Position numbers and translations under genes: made by a program
Origin: an uncultured Gemmatimonadota bacterium
Lineage (GTDB): Bacteria; Gemmatimonadota; Gemmatimonadetes; Gemmatimonadales; Gemmatimonadaceae
Length of the DNA stretch: 26,194 bases
Assembly (NCBI GenBank): GCA_946479895.1
Contig: CAMLHT010000012.1
Span: forward strand, 1-26,194
Reading direction: 5' to 3'
The notes under the pieces: model-generated
Told to the model about the DNA's origin: nothing
Databases searched by the model: none
What the model saw: the letters and a program-made list of their open reading frames with translations, nothing else
In this document: piece after piece, positions 6,571 to 13,612 of the stretch
Layout: each line of letters begins with the position of its first letter
Position numbering within the stretch: the stretch's first letter is position 1

Positions 6571-8755
6571 CGTTCAGCCGGGAATGGGCGACGGCGCGCG
6601 CCTGACTGAGGCGCGCGTCGTCGTCCCCCGGGTGTCCGTCGAGGTCGCGCTTCACTTCGTCGCACAGCGCGGCCAGCCTCAGAATCATCGGATGCGCCGG
6701 TGACGACGTCTCCGCGGCATGGTCCCGGACGAGGCACAGCTGCGTCCACAGGCCGCGCATCATCGCGAACAGGTGGGCCCGTCGCGTCGAGACGATCTCG
6801 CAGGCGACGCGCAGCTCGCGAACGACGCCGAGCTCTCGCCGCACCAGCTCGATGAGCTCCCGCCGAGCCGGTGTCGCCGAGGATTCCGCGTCGAGCGCGG
6901 CAAGGCGTCCGGTCAGGCGCTCGACCTCCGCCGGGCTCGCATCGCGCTCGAGCGCGGCGATCTCGGCGTCGTGGGCGTCGATCCCGTCGTGGAGGCGCCG
7001 GGCGAGCGCCGGAACGTCGGCCGCCGCGCGCTGCGCCGCCGCCGGCAGCGTGGGCACGAGATCGAGGATCGCCCGCCGATGCTCGGCCGGCGTGTCGCGT
7101 GACGGGCCGCGGGTGCGTCCGGATGCCGGGGCGAGCAACGGAGCGATGGTGGGCGACGCCCAGCCCGACGAGGGTGTGGTCGCGCCCACGAGCAATCGCG
7201 CCGTGTCGCTCCACGAGAGGCGCAGCCGGTATGCCCACGCAAGGCCGGCGATCATCGTGAGGGCGGCGGCGATGACGAGCGCGGCCTGCACGTCGCCGAA
7301 GGAGGATGCAAGCGCGGGCGTCGCCGCCCCTTCCAGCTCCGGCCGGAGGAGGATCATCGTCGGCAGGACGATCATGAACACGCTCAGCGACACGCGTACC
7401 GCGCGCGCCTGCCACGGAAGCCGCTTCCAGAGATCGGTCGGCCGGCGCAGCGCGCGCGGCCACCACATGCCCCACCAGTCCGGAGGCCAGAAGGCGACGC
7501 GCGCGATGCCGCTCCAGCCCAGGTCGGGCCGGCCGACGTTCCAGATGTGTACGAGGAAGCCGAAGGGGACGGCGACGGCGATCAGGAGCAGCAGGACGCG
7601 GTCGTCGAGACCTCGATCTCCGCGAAAGGCGATCGCGGTCCACAGCGCCGCCCAGATCAGCGCGTAGGGACCGAAGCTCGGCAGGTCGCGCAGCGATTCC
7701 GGGATCGTGGCGAGCGCGTCGCCACTCAGTCGCGCGAGCGCCTCCCGAAGCTCGCGTGCCGTCTGCCATCGCTGCGACGGATCGCGGGCGAGGCAGCGCA
7801 TGACGATGCCCGCCAGCTCCGGATCCACCGTCGGCGCCACCGCGCGCAGCGCCGGCGGATCCTCCGAGATGCGGCGGAACACCATCTCGTTCGGCTTCGA
7901 GTCGGCGAAGGGCTCCCGCCCGGCGAGCATCGTCCAGGCGACCGCGCCGAGCGAATAGACGTCGCTCCGCGCATCCACCGTCGGCGCGCCGAGGGACTGC
8001 TCCGGCGACATGAAGTGCGGAGTGCCGATGATGACCCCGGTGCCGGTGAGGCTGTCGCCGGCGCCATGCACCTTGGAGATCCCGAAGTCGGCCAGCATCG
8101 CCCGTCCGGTCTGCTCGTCGAGCAGGATGTTCGCCGGCTTGATGTCGCGATGGATGACGCCGTGCCGGTGCGCGTGCTCCAGCGCGTCGGCGAGCTCCGA
8201 CATGATGCGCTGGGCCTCCTCACCCGGAAGGCGGCCCTCGATCCGCAGTCGCTCGGCGAGCGACACGCCGCGCACGTAGCCCATGACGAAGTACCAGATG
8301 CCGTTCACTTCGCCGAAGGTGTGCAGGGGCAGGATGCCCGGGTGCGAGAGCTGCGCGGCAATGCGTGCCTCGCGGCGGAAGCGCTCGCGGCTGTCGGGTG
8401 CATCGGCGAGGTCGGGACGCAACACCTTGATCGCGACGAAGCGGTCGAGGGCCCGCTCCCGGGCGAGGTACACCGCGCCCATCCCTCCCCTGCCGAGCGG
8501 GCGGACGATCTCGTACTGCTGCCCCAGCGCGGTGGCGAGGATCGACTGGAGGGCGCGGTCCGGATTGACCGCGGCGCGCGAGGAGAGGAGGTCGTCACCC
8601 GTCGCCGAGGCGACGGCCATGAGCGAGCGCACCTCGCGCTGGAGCTCCTCGTCTCCTGCCGACGCGCTCGCGATGAAGGCGTCGCGCTCCGCCGTCGGCA
8701 GCTCCATCGCGCCGGCGAGGGCTGTCTTGATCTGCTGCCAGCGCTCCGGCGTCAT
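6563..8755 (-). CDS. Membrane-anchored serine/threonine protein kinase
   Basis: A 730-residue Hanks-type kinase. The N-terminal leader MTPERWQQIK is typical of acidobacterial/gemmatimonad kinases. The kinase domain is about 81-345: glycine loop GRGGMGAVY (88-96), Lys110 in VAIKVL, catalytic HRDIKPANI (202-210), DFG (223-225) and GTPHFMSPEQ. All catalytic residues are present. Four hydrophobic segments follow (about 362-378, 386-405, 453-472, 487-508), then a charged, helical, probably cytoplasmic tail (about 555-715) without a recognised domain. The start ATG overlaps the DUF1697 stop (ATGA, 8752-8755). The last 16 or so residues (RLSQARAVAHSR and beyond) are encoded antisense to a sigma-gene remnant, so the native C-terminus may have been replaced. 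Substrates are unknown. Confidence 0.93.
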   Translation of the reverse strand: MTPERWQQIKTALAGAMELPTAERDAFIASASAGDEELQREVRSLMAVASATGDDLLSSRAAVNPDRALQSILATALGQQYEIVRPLGRGGMGAVYLARERALDRFVAIKVLRPDLADAPDSRERFRREARIAAQLSHPGILPLHTFGEVNGIWYFVMGYVRGVSLAERLRIEGRLPGEEAQRIMSELADALEHAHRHGVIHRDIKPANILLDEQTGRAMLADFGISKVHGAGDSLTGTGVIIGTPHFMSPEQSLGAPTVDARSDVYSLGAVAWTMLAGREPFADSKPNEMVFRRISEDPPALRAVAPTVDPELAGIVMRCLARDPSQRWQTARELREALARLSGDALATIPESLRDLPSFGPYALIWAALWTAIAFRGDRGLDDRVLLLLIAVAVPFGFLVHIWNVGRPDLGWSGIARVAFWPPDWWGMWWPRALRRPTDLWKRLPWQARAVRVSLSVFMIVLPTMILLRPELEGAATPALASSFGDVQAALVIAAALTMIAGLAWAYRLRLSWSDTARLLVGATTPSSGWASPTIAPLLAPASGRTRGPSRDTPAEHRRAILDLVPTLPAAAQRAAADVPALARRLHDGIDAHDAEIAALERDASPAEVERLTGRLAALDAESSATPARRELIELVRRELGVVRELRVACEIVSTRRAHLFAMMRGLWTQLCLVRDHAAETSSPAHPMILRLAALCDEVKRDLDGHPGDDDARLSQARAVAHSRLNVR
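6570..6614 (+). pseudogene. Remnant of an ECF sigma factor gene 3' end
   Basis: Read on the plus strand, 6570-6614 gives TFSREWATARA, a stop, then LRR. The intact sigma gene at 2391-2435 reads TVKREWATARAWLRR. By my count 35 of 45 bases match, and half of the differences are synonymous third-position changes, so the fragment was once coding. The Trp codon has become TGA. Nothing sigma-like is visible further upstream, where the YeeE-type gene ends at 6570. The last residues of the kinase gene are encoded on the opposite strand of this remnant. Confidence 0.65.
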
Positions 8756-9288
8756 GCCAGCGCCGAGGCGATCTTGAGCACGGTGTTCCAGTTCCGAGCC
8801 GTGCAGATCGTGCCGAGTCGGTTCTTGCTGAGGGCGAGCGCGAGCTTCGATTCGCCCATGCCGTCGGGATACCGGATGTAGAGCTCGCGGCCGACCGCCC
8901 TGAGCTCCTCGTCGCCACGAGCCTCGGCGCGGAGCGCCTTCAGGGCCGCGGCGTCGGGCTTTTCACGGCAGACCGTCAGCGCGAGGTGCGACGGATCGGA
9001 TGCAGCCATATCCGGAAAGGGATTGGCCGCGACGATCGCTTCCCACTCGTCCGCATCGCGCACGAGGTAGCTGCACTGCACGCCAAGGTTCTTTTCGGTC
9101 GCCGCCTCGAGCGTCCGCTCCAGCTTCGCCATCGGCTGCGCCCGGGCGGTGAAGACGAGGTTGCCGCTCTGGAGCAACGTCTTCGCGTCCTTGAATCCGA
9201 GCGACTCGACCATCGGCCGCAGCTCGGCCATCGCGATCTTCTTGTTGCCGCCGACGTTGATGCCCCGGAGCAGCGCCGCGTATCTCAC
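8752..9288 (-). CDS. DUF1697 family protein
   Basis: A 178-residue protein that begins RYAALLRGINVGGNKKIAMAELR and continues LGFKDAKTLLQSGNLVFT, the clear hallmark of the DUF1697 family. The C-terminal YPDGMGESKLALALSKNRLGTICTARNWNTVLKI is also typical. Family members are small cytoplasmic proteins of unknown biochemical role. The start is GTG at 9288, which forms a GTGA overlap with the DinB-fold gene stop (9285-9288), and the stop overlaps the kinase ATG. It therefore lies in a translationally coupled chain that ends with a Ser/Thr kinase. That setting does not by itself reveal its function. Confidence 0.9.
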   Translation of the reverse strand: MRYAALLRGINVGGNKKIAMAELRPMVESLGFKDAKTLLQSGNLVFTARAQPMAKLERTLEAATEKNLGVQCSYLVRDADEWEAIVAANPFPDMAASDPSHLALTVCREKPDAAALKALRAEARGDEELRAVGRELYIRYPDGMGESKLALALSKNRLGTICTARNWNTVLKIASALA

Positions 9289-9785
9289 GTGACCACCTTG
9301 AGTGTCGTCGACATCTGGCCGACGTGGCGCTGGGTGTGTTCCGCCGCGTGGACCAGGATGCCGAGCACCGTGGAAGGCAGCTTGCCGCGACCGACTTCCC
9401 GGTACTTGAGCAGGTCGTCGGCATGGGTGCCGCGCACCTGGAGCATCGCGCGCTCGATGGCGCGCGTGAATTCCGGGATGAGCTGCTCCGCCGTCTCCGG
9501 ACCCGTCCCGCGAACGCCCTCGATCCTGAGCACCTCGAGCTGCTCGGGAGTGAGCTGCTCCCCGCGCGCGTAGGTGAGCAGGCGATCGAGGCTCCCGATC
9601 GCGTGGCGGACGTGGAAGCCGACCGACGCGGCGTTGCCCGGCTTCGTCCAGATACGCTCGACCGACACCCCGACCAGCCGGGTCTGCACGTCCTCGAGGC
9701 AATCGATGAGGGAGTGCGCGACCGGCTGGAGCATCGGGATGACTCCCGCCACCGGGCCGCGCAGCCAGGGCGGGTTATGGGCCAT
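9285..9785 (-). CDS. DinB-fold (DinB_2/YfiT-like) protein
   Basis: A 166-residue predicted four-helix DinB-fold protein. Family members usually bind a metal through three histidines; candidates here are the His residues in VGFHVRHAIGSLDRLL (helix 2) and HAAEHTQRHVGQ near the C-terminus, which is the usual DinB pattern. Known relatives are thiol-dependent (bacillithiol or mycothiol) transferases or damage-induced proteins, but most are uncharacterised. It lies 6 bp after the NTF2-like gene stop and overlaps the DUF1697 gene. A second, only distantly similar DinB-fold gene lies at 23259-23771. Confidence 0.83.
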   Translation of the reverse strand: MAHNPPWLRGPVAGVIPMLQPVAHSLIDCLEDVQTRLVGVSVERIWTKPGNAASVGFHVRHAIGSLDRLLTYARGEQLTPEQLEVLRIEGVRGTGPETAEQLIPEFTRAIERAMLQVRGTHADDLLKYREVGRGKLPSTVLGILVHAAEHTQRHVGQMSTTLKVVT

Positions 9786-9791
9786 GGGTGG

Positions 9792-10202
9792 TCAGGCCGG
9801 TTTCCGGTCCCTGCCGAACGGGTCGCCCGCGACGGCCTCCGTGTGCAGCGCGCATTTCCATTCTCCGTTCCTGCGGACCCAGGTGGATGAGTCGTTGGCC
9901 TTCAGGGTGAGCGGCTTCCCCTCGACGGTGAGCTTCTCGGTGACCGTGTAGGCGACGATCGCCACGTCGGGGGAGAGGAGCCGTGCCTGAATCTTATCCA
10001 TGGAATACTCGTGGAGCGTCCACTTGCCGTCGGTCATCAGCTTCCGGTACTGCTCGGCGCTGATGGCGCTGACGCCCTGGGCGCCCGTCACGTAGCAGGG
10101 ATCGTCGCTCATGCGCACGGCCGTGTCCACGTCCCTGGTGATCATCGCATCCCAGTACTTCTTCTCGAGGTCGATCAGCTGCTGTTCGGTCGTGTTCGTC
10201 AT
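9792..10202 (-). CDS. NTF2-like / DUF4440 family protein
   Basis: A 136-residue protein with the SnoaL/DUF4440 pattern: an N-terminal helix (EQQLIDLEKKYWDAMITRDVDTAVRMSDD), then strands ending STWVRRNGEWKCALHTEAV, which is the typical closing beta motif of the cone-shaped NTF2 fold. There is no signal peptide, so it is cytoplasmic. Members act as small-molecule binding or isomerase-like proteins and are hard to assign. It is the first gene of the minus-strand operon NTF2-like, DinB, DUF1697, kinase. A promoter should lie in the 234-bp gap upstream, where I could not identify a convincing -35/-10 pair. Confidence 0.82.
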   Translation of the reverse strand: MTNTTEQQLIDLEKKYWDAMITRDVDTAVRMSDDPCYVTGAQGVSAISAEQYRKLMTDGKWTLHEYSMDKIQARLLSPDVAIVAYTVTEKLTVEGKPLTLKANDSSTWVRRNGEWKCALHTEAVAGDPFGRDRKPA

Positions 10203-10436
10203 CGCCCTGTCCGGATGAGGTCTGCGGGTCAGCCGCAGGCGTCATGCCGCAAGGGTCATCGTCCGATGCGATACCGCACGATGGTCGTGGACGTCGTCCT
10301 CGTCAGGGACCGTCGTGCAGACATGCGTTCCGGTGATCGGGGTCTGCCTTGCCGACGAATCGCGAGGGAATCGAAACCTGCGGGCTATCTTTCCGTTCCG
10401 CCACGGTATCCCGTGACGCCCATACTGGTTCCAGAC
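10203..10436. other. Divergent intergenic region without recognisable feature
   Basis: This 234-bp gap separates the minus-strand NTF2-like operon from the plus-strand lipoprotein gene and must carry both promoters. I see no clear promoter pair, strong inverted repeat or RNA gene in it. Its base composition is slightly less GC-rich near 10370-10430. Confidence 0.5.
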
Positions 10437-12419
10437 ATGCCTGCCCTGAATGCCGGCCGCCGACTCGGCGCCGCCCTGCTGTTCCTTCTCGTCGCCTGCT
10501 CCGACAATCCCACCGGCCCCGACGGCGGCACCGGCAGCGACGACTTCAGCCTGCTGATCGAGCGCCGCAACGGCGCCGGCGAGCGGTCCTTCTACACGAT
10601 GGGCGCGCGCGGCACCGTCTTCGCCCCCTTCACCGGAGTTCCCGCCGACGCGGCAGCGCTGTTTCCCTCCCCGGACGGAAGGACGATCGCCTACACGCGG
10701 AACGTCGACGGTTACATCCGGCTCTGGGCGATGGACCGCGACGGCGCCAACCGCCGCGCGATCCTGGACGGCGCGATCTACGTGGAGTCGGCGGCGTGGT
10801 CCGCCGACGGAAAGAAGCTGGCGATCGCGTACTCGAGCGACGCGGTGTCGAACGACATCGCGGTCGTCAACGCCGACGGCACCGGCTTCACCGACCTCAC
10901 GCCCGACCCGCTCCCGGGCATCTGGATCGACCACGGTCCCACGTGGTCACCGGACGGCACACGCATCGCGTTCTCGTCGAATCGCTCGGGCACGACGCGC
11001 ATCTGGATCATGAACGCCGACGGCTCGAGCCCCGTGTTCCTCACCCAGGGCGTCACCAGTGGCCAGGAGCGCCAGCCGATCTGGTCACCCGACGGCGCGT
11101 TCATCGCCTTCATCGCGACGACGCCGCTCGGCGTCGGCATCTCGTTCATCAGGCCGGACGGCACGGAGTACAAGCACGTCCCGCTCGGCACCGGCCCCAA
11201 TGATCCCGTCTGGCTCCCCGACGGCCGCCTCGTGTACGTCGGCAGCGCCGCGGGCGACTTCGACCTGTACACGCTCGACCGCGTGACCGGGACGACGGCG
11301 CGGCTCACGACGCGCCGGGACGACGATGTGCATGCATCCGTCCTCGCGAGCGTGGCGCCGTTCACCTGGCTGGGGTTCGCGCCACCGGTGTCGTCGGCCA
11401 TCAACCGCCCGTTTGCCGTCGATCTCGCCGTCGGCGACGTGCTGGCCGACGGGTATCCCGACCTGCTCATCCTCTCGCCGATCCTGAACGAGCTGCGCCT
11501 GATGAAGGGAACGCCGGCGGGAGCGTTCCAGTCCGTCGGCTCGCTGTACACCGAGCTCGACGTGCTTTCGATCCGCACGGGTCTCGTGACGCTCGATCGC
11601 GCGACGGACATCGTGGGCCACGGTGACAGCGCCCTGTACGTCTGGCGCGGCCGGGCCGATGGACCCGGCCTTCCCAATACCTTCCGGTTCCCGGCCGTCG
11701 TGCGGGCCGTCGCGGTCGGGGACTTCAACGGCAACGGCCGCGACGACATCGTCGCGATGACCGAGGCCGGCACGCAACCGTTCCGCCTCGCCATGTATGC
11801 CGCGAACGCCAGCGACGTGATCGCGCGAGTGGGGGAGGCCGCCACCACGCGCACCGATGGCCGCGCGATGTGCGCGGCCGACGTGGACGGCGACGGATAC
11901 CGGGACCTCGTGATGCTCGCCGGATCGTCGAGCCTCTCGGCCTTCACCGCGACCGGCAACGGGGATCTCACCTTCGGCACCGTCGCGAACGCCGGCAGCT
12001 CGCTGACCACCGACCTGAACGCCTTCCCCTACTGCGCCGACTTCGACGGCGACGGACGTGATGACCTCGCGCTCCTGAGCGTCACGCAGTCGTCGGGCGT
12101 GTCGGTGTTTCTCCGCGGCACGTCGACCTTCGGCTCGCCGGCGCGCATCGCCGCCGCGGCGTCCGCGCTCGCCGTCAGCGACGTCGACCGCGACGGCGAT
12201 CTCGATCTCATCATCGGGAGCTCGTCGCAGGCGGCAATCCTGGTGGCGAAGAACCAGGGCGACGGCCGGTTCTCCCAGCCGACGACGGTGACGATTCCCG
12301 CCATCCCCACGCGCCTCATCGCCGCGGACTTCAACGGCGACTCCTGGCCGGACGTCGCCGCGATCGACGCGACGGGCGGGCTCGTGGTGCTGCTCAGCCG
12401 GGGACGGTCGGGGATGTAG
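10437..12419 (+). CDS. Lipoprotein with TolB-type beta-propeller and FG-GAP/VCBS repeats
   Basis: A 660-residue predicted lipoprotein: the signal MPALNAGRRLGAALLFLLVAC ends in a lipobox Cys21, followed by a Ser/Gly/Asp linker. Residues about 45-310 hold TolB/WD40-like PD40 repeats (FPSPDGRTIAYTRN, WSADGKKLAIAY, WSPDGTRIAFSSN, WSPDGAFIAFIA, each with a following INADG-type strand). Residues about 320-660 hold FG-GAP/VCBS repeats with calcium-binding DxDxDG-like loops (VGDFNGNGRDD, AADVDGDGYRD, ADFDGDGRDD, SDVDRDGDLD, ADFNGDSWPD). It is likely a surface or periplasmic scaffold or binding protein; no catalytic domain is seen. The ATG at 10437 is chosen because it starts the signal; the open frame upstream is not protein-like. 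Its end overlaps the convergent PepSY-type gene by 26 bp. Confidence 0.88.
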   Translation: MPALNAGRRLGAALLFLLVACSDNPTGPDGGTGSDDFSLLIERRNGAGERSFYTMGARGTVFAPFTGVPADAAALFPSPDGRTIAYTRNVDGYIRLWAMDRDGANRRAILDGAIYVESAAWSADGKKLAIAYSSDAVSNDIAVVNADGTGFTDLTPDPLPGIWIDHGPTWSPDGTRIAFSSNRSGTTRIWIMNADGSSPVFLTQGVTSGQERQPIWSPDGAFIAFIATTPLGVGISFIRPDGTEYKHVPLGTGPNDPVWLPDGRLVYVGSAAGDFDLYTLDRVTGTTARLTTRRDDDVHASVLASVAPFTWLGFAPPVSSAINRPFAVDLAVGDVLADGYPDLLILSPILNELRLMKGTPAGAFQSVGSLYTELDVLSIRTGLVTLDRATDIVGHGDSALYVWRGRADGPGLPNTFRFPAVVRAVAVGDFNGNGRDDIVAMTEAGTQPFRLAMYAANASDVIARVGEAATTRTDGRAMCAADVDGDGYRDLVMLAGSSSLSAFTATGNGDLTFGTVANAGSSLTTDLNAFPYCADFDGDGRDDLALLSVTQSSGVSVFLRGTSTFGSPARIAAAASALAVSDVDRDGDLDLIIGSSSQAAILVAKNQGDGRFSQPTTVTIPAIPTRLIAADFNGDSWPDVAAIDATGGLVVLLSRGRSGM

Positions 12420-12957
12420 CCCGGCTGGCGCGGCGATCGGCCTTGCGCCGCTCGGCATTCTCGCGGCGCGCCATGTAGGGGAGCAGCCAGAGGTAGATGC
12501 CGGTGATCCACAGGCCCAGCACGACCAGCGCCGCGGGCAGGAAGACGAACAGCTTCACGCGGTCGTGGAAGAAGGAGCCGTCGTGCAGGCTCTCGATGAG
12601 GTCGGACCGCCGGTAGGCCGTCTGGAGGACCGCGCCCGTCGCGACGTCGACCTGAAGCTCCCACCGATTCTTGCCGACCACCTTGAGCATGCCCTTGGAT
12701 GGCCGGACGTCGATGCGGTCGATGTGATCCCACTGCGAGATCCCCGCGTGCGGAACCGTCGCCGCGATCTCGAGGATCGCGGGGAGGCTCAGCGCCGGCG
12801 AGGCGGCGCCGCCCTTCACCTCCGGCGGCTGCACCCAGGGGATCTGCTTCTTCAGCTGGAGCAGCAGTCCGGTGCAGATGACGATGAGGAACGGAACGGC
12901 GACGGCCACCGCGCCCCACCGGTGCAGCCTGCGATTCCAGATACGAGGATTTGCCAT
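12394..12957 (-). CDS. PepSY-associated transmembrane protein
   Basis: A 187-residue inner-membrane protein. The N-terminus NRRLHRWGAVAVAVPFLIVICTGLLLQLKKQIPWVQPP is the typical first helix of PepSY_TM proteins, followed by a periplasmic PepSY-like domain (about 60-115, with ISQWDHIDRIDVRPSKGMLKVV and VDVATGAVL), HDGSFFHDRVKLF and a second helix (VFLPAALVVLGLWITGIYLWLL). The C-terminal tail is basic. Relatives accompany siderophore uptake or ferric reduction, but no iron gene is nearby here. The start codon directly follows a copy of the palindromic repeat, and the stop lies inside the convergent lipoprotein gene (overlap 12394-12419). Confidence 0.87.
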   Translation of the reverse strand: MANPRIWNRRLHRWGAVAVAVPFLIVICTGLLLQLKKQIPWVQPPEVKGGAASPALSLPAILEIAATVPHAGISQWDHIDRIDVRPSKGMLKVVGKNRWELQVDVATGAVLQTAYRRSDLIESLHDGSFFHDRVKLFVFLPAALVVLGLWITGIYLWLLPYMARRENAERRKADRRASRATSPTVPG

Positions 12958-12967
12958 TAGACGCTTT

Positions 12968-13030
12968 TCATCCCGAGCCCATCGTCGCTTCCGCTCTTCA
13001 GCGGTAAGACTCCGCGAGGGATCTGCTTCA
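12968..13030 (-). repeat. Half-copy of the palindromic repeat found in dnaE2
   Basis: This stretch fills nearly all of the 70-bp gap between the LOG gene stop and the PepSY-type gene start. Bases 13003-13030, read as the reverse complement, match dnaE2 bases 19034-19060 with a single one-base difference (27 of 28 positions). The other end, TCATCCCGAGCC at 12968-12979, matches the outer arm of the dnaE2 element (TCATCCTGAGCC) with one change. The middle differs and is shorter. The LOG stop codon TGA (13028-13030) is itself the first three bases of the element. Confidence 0.75.
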
Positions 13031-13612
13031 GGTAGTCTGGCGGTCGATCCACTTGTCGACCGCGGGAGCGTGGTGGCCCGACATGCGAACGGGCAGCATC
13101 GCGGCGTCGGACTCGATGATCAGCATCCGCCGATGCTCCGGCTTCACGAACTTCTGCTCCACCAGCTGATCTATGAACTGTACGAGCGGATCGTAGAAGC
13201 CGTTGACGTTCAGCAGGCCGTACGGCTTGCGATGCAGCCCGAGCTGGCCCCACGTCCACACCTCGAAGAACTCCTCGAGGGTGCCGAGTCCCCCGGGCAG
13301 CGCGACGAATCCCTCGGAGAGCTCGGCCATCAGCGCCTTGCGCTCGTGCATCGACGGGACGATGCGGAGGTCGGTCAGCCCGGGATGCGCGACTTCCCTG
13401 GCGACGAGGTGCTCGGGAATCACGCCGACGACCTCGCCGCCGGCATTGAGGGCCGCGTCGGCGATCGCGCCCATCAGGCCGACCCGCCCGCCACCGTAGA
13501 CGAGGCGGATCCCGTTCTCGGCGAGCGTCTTCCCCAGCGAGATCGCCGCGCCGATGAAGGCCGGCTTCGATCCCACGCTCGACCCGCAGAAGACGCACAG
13601 GCTTCCGATCAT
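13028..13612 (-). CDS. LOG family protein (TIGR00730, Rossmann-fold nucleotide monophosphate phosphoribohydrolase)
   Basis: A 194-residue cytosolic protein of the lysine decarboxylase-like LOG family. Conserved parts are VFCGSSVG (7-14), YGGGRVGLMGAIADAAL (39-55), the MHERKALM segment (88-95) and the signature PGGLGTLEEFFEVWTWGQLG (106-125). Relatives hydrolyse cytokinin riboside monophosphates or other nucleotide 5'-monophosphates; the bacterial role is often nucleotide salvage or clean-up. The length is normal. Its ATG shares one base with the stop of the acyl-CoA synthetase gene (TAATG), so the two are probably co-translated. The stop codon falls at the edge of a palindromic repeat, so the final residues may have been altered by that insertion. 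Confidence 0.92.
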   Translation of the reverse strand: MIGSLCVFCGSSVGSKPAFIGAAISLGKTLAENGIRLVYGGGRVGLMGAIADAALNAGGEVVGVIPEHLVAREVAHPGLTDLRIVPSMHERKALMAELSEGFVALPGGLGTLEEFFEVWTWGQLGLHRKPYGLLNVNGFYDPLVQFIDQLVEQKFVKPEHRRMLIIESDAAMLPVRMSGHHAPAVDKWIDRQTT

